NCBI GenBank assembly: GCA_977006965.1
Contig: OZ345359.1
Coordinates: 930,001-994,000, forward strand
Direction of reading: 5' to 3'
Length of the DNA: 64,000 bases
DNA from: Phymatolithon calcareum
Lineage: Eukaryota > Rhodophyta > Florideophyceae > Hapalidiales
Below are positions 62,574 through 64,000 of this stretch, piece by piece. Position 1 is the first letter of the stretch. The number at the start of each line of letters is the position of its first letter. Below the pieces are notes generated by a model, which was given only the letters and a program-made list of their open reading frames with translations, was not told where the DNA came from and did not search any database. A program made the translations under genes and the position numbers.

Positions 62574-63646
62574 GAGGGAATTGGATATCTAGGACTCTTG
62601 CAGTTGTAAAATTGGATATCTAGGTCTACTCGGTCTGTGTGTACCGCCACCCCCACCCCGAAGCTCACCTCGCCACCTACTCGGTCTGCGTGTACGGGCA
62701 CATTCGCTTGCGTCCGGGCTTTCGGTTGAGGTCAGCGGGTATCAGCTCTATCTGATCTAGTTGCTCTCCATGCACTGCCGCACGCTTCACGGCGGACGCG
62801 TGCTGCTTGCGCCACGTTTTGGAAAGCCAAATCGGGTTGAACCAGCGAATGTCCCACGGGTTAAACTCCTCCAGTTTGCTCGCCGTGTGCGCAGCGTTGA
62901 TGGAGGCCACAACGTGGGAGCATGGGCGTAGGTACTCCTCACCATGCTTGCACTCGCAGTTGAACTCGAAGTTGCGGGTGACTCGCACATTGTACGCCGC
63001 AGTTAGTGGGATAGCGCGCACGACAAACTCGAATGCCCCGTCCTCACTCTTTTCTGGTTCTGCGAAGAGCTTGCCCGCAGAGCGGCATACGCGTGCATGA
63101 AACTTGCTTTCGCTGATGACGTGCTCCGCCCGTCGGCGTCTGTGAAAAGCAGTGCCTGACATGTGGCCAATCAACGTCGTCACCAAGTCGATAATGGGAA
63201 GCTCTCTCGCCCCCATCAGCGCGCTGCCCATCTGTTCGCATGAGTTAGACGTCACAGTACCGAGCCGATGAACACCCTTTTCGAGTAAGTAGTACGTCGC
63301 GCACGTCGATGACCTGTCCTTCCACCATTCGAGCAGTCGGGCGTTCAGGCCCGCGTTGTGGATCAGCGCGTCAGCGTGAGCGCGTGTCCGCGCGTACACG
63401 ACGCGAAAAAGGCACTCGATTTCGGTGGTCGTTGCGGGTACTTTCGCCGCCTTCAAGTTTTTGTGAAGGATGTGCCACGCGCACCGAGTGTGCAAAATCC
63501 CGCTGGCCTGCAGAACCCTCCACACGCCCACCTCACCAACTCCCTTTGAGCCGTCCGACATGAGCGCCCTAATACCCTTGAGGTAGCGCGTCAACCGCTG
63601 GATAAACCACAGCCAACTTTGGGCGTCCTAGATATCCAATTGCCTC
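62574..63646 (-). mobile_element. Mutator-like element, copy 3 (different subfamily)
   Basis: The element is 1,073 bp. Inverted ends GAGGGAATTGGATATCTAGG (62574 on) and its near-exact reverse complement at 63625-63646 are about 22 bp. The flanks GATTAGAAAT (62564-62573) and GTTTAGAAAT (63647-63656) match at 9 of 10 bases, read as a 10-bp target duplication, the same length as at 3203. A second internal copy of the end motif (AATTGGATATCTAGG) lies at 62611. It holds half of a transposase. Confidence 0.75.
62677..63594 (-). pseudogene. MULE transposase, C-terminal half (DDE part plus SWIM finger)
   Basis: 305 codons without a stop. The second catalytic aspartate sits in ALMSDGSKGV, followed by the C-x-W-H-I-x-x-x-N signature. 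The presumed third acid is in TSNSCEQMGSALMGAR. The SWIM zinc finger is intact: F-N-C-E-C then R-P-C-S-H-V-V. The tail ends in the basic R-K-P-G-R-K-R motif seen in copies 1 and 2. The N-terminus with the first aspartate is missing because the right TIR lies only about 50 bp upstream. It cannot transpose itself but is much less decayed than the other copies. Confidence 0.8.
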
Positions 63647-63656
63647 GTTTAGAAAT

Positions 63657-64000
63657 CGATGTACGAGCTTTCTGCCAGAATCCATATCATAGCTCCTCAG
63701 AATTAACAAGTAACCACTCTCTGCTGCAGAAATACAATCTGCAAACGATCCTTGAGAACTTGACTGACCACTGGCCACGCCCCCTGAGGTGGAGACCAGC
63801 AGCACCGCACAGCGGCGCTTCGAGGATAATTCGGCCTGACAGTAGCCGAACAAGAAGATTGCCCTAACGAGATATTTTCATAGCAGGTATGATACACGCA
63901 GCTAGAAACCCTCCAGAATGGAAGGTTGCCAACTTCCTCCTTCGCGGGGGCAACCGGGTACCTCAATAAAAATGAACAATTACACTATCTGCAATGTTTT
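63657..64000. other. Window end, no gene recognised
   Basis: Short ORFs on both strands show no domain. A gene could begin beyond the window. Confidence 0.4.

Overview
The window is nuclear DNA from a eukaryote, most likely a red alga; that placement is inference. Evidence for a eukaryote: a cytosolic chaperonin subunit (CCT7), an RNA polymerase I subunit (RPA12), a mitochondrial carrier, GT-AG introns, and LINE, copia, Mutator-like and other DNA transposons. Evidence for photosynthesis: a DUF3493/LPA1-type plastid protein. The four introns I could resolve are all 93-103 bp, with at most one per gene. Genes sit in small islands between long repeat-rich stretches, as in florideophyte red algae such as Chondrus.

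Layout. 0.7-1.9 kb: a small spliced LYR-motif gene (+) facing a spliced RPA12 gene (-). 3.2-8.9 kb: two Mutator-like elements with 84-bp terminal inverted repeats, flanking a decayed pogo/jerky-type DDE transposase. 9.2-16.2 kb: tandem repeats, a hairpin MITE, a complete but decayed copia element (LTRs at 9973-10174 and 14259-14462, coding strand minus) and an element with long inverted repeats. 16.5-22.75 kb: a 2,096-residue protein with a GIMAP/AIG1-like GTPase, a coiled coil and about 46 almost identical 38-residue Sel1 repeats. 23.3-24.2 kb: the LPA1-like gene. 24.2-25.9 kb: LINE remnants, one split by an 800-bp element with a TTAA target duplication. 26.3-35.0 kb: the densest island of ordinary genes: an S-adenosylmethionine carrier, a TPM-domain/RING-H2 membrane protein, a predicted myristoylated helical protein, and CCT7. 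39.5-41.2 kb: an S33-type alpha/beta hydrolase. 45.4-47.0 kb: an LRR protein. 47.4-50.5 kb: a LINE nested in an older LINE, and a fragment of a second LINE family. 51.9-60.4 kb: a large DDE transposase of CACTA/KDZ type broken by one in-frame TGA, then two unrecognised long ORFs that may be its cargo or ordinary genes. 62.6-63.6 kb: a third Mutator-like element with half a transposase.

The housekeeping genes serve separate systems (rRNA transcription, cytosolic folding, mitochondrial methyl-donor import, photosystem II assembly) and do not form a pathway. The best candidate for an undescribed system is the GTPase-Sel1 protein. Its layout, a nucleotide switch followed by homogenised repeats that vary mainly on one helix, resembles the high-internal-conservation repeat receptors of the NLR type known from fungi. 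The TPM/RING-H2 fusion and the transposase with its neighbouring ORFs are the next most interesting.
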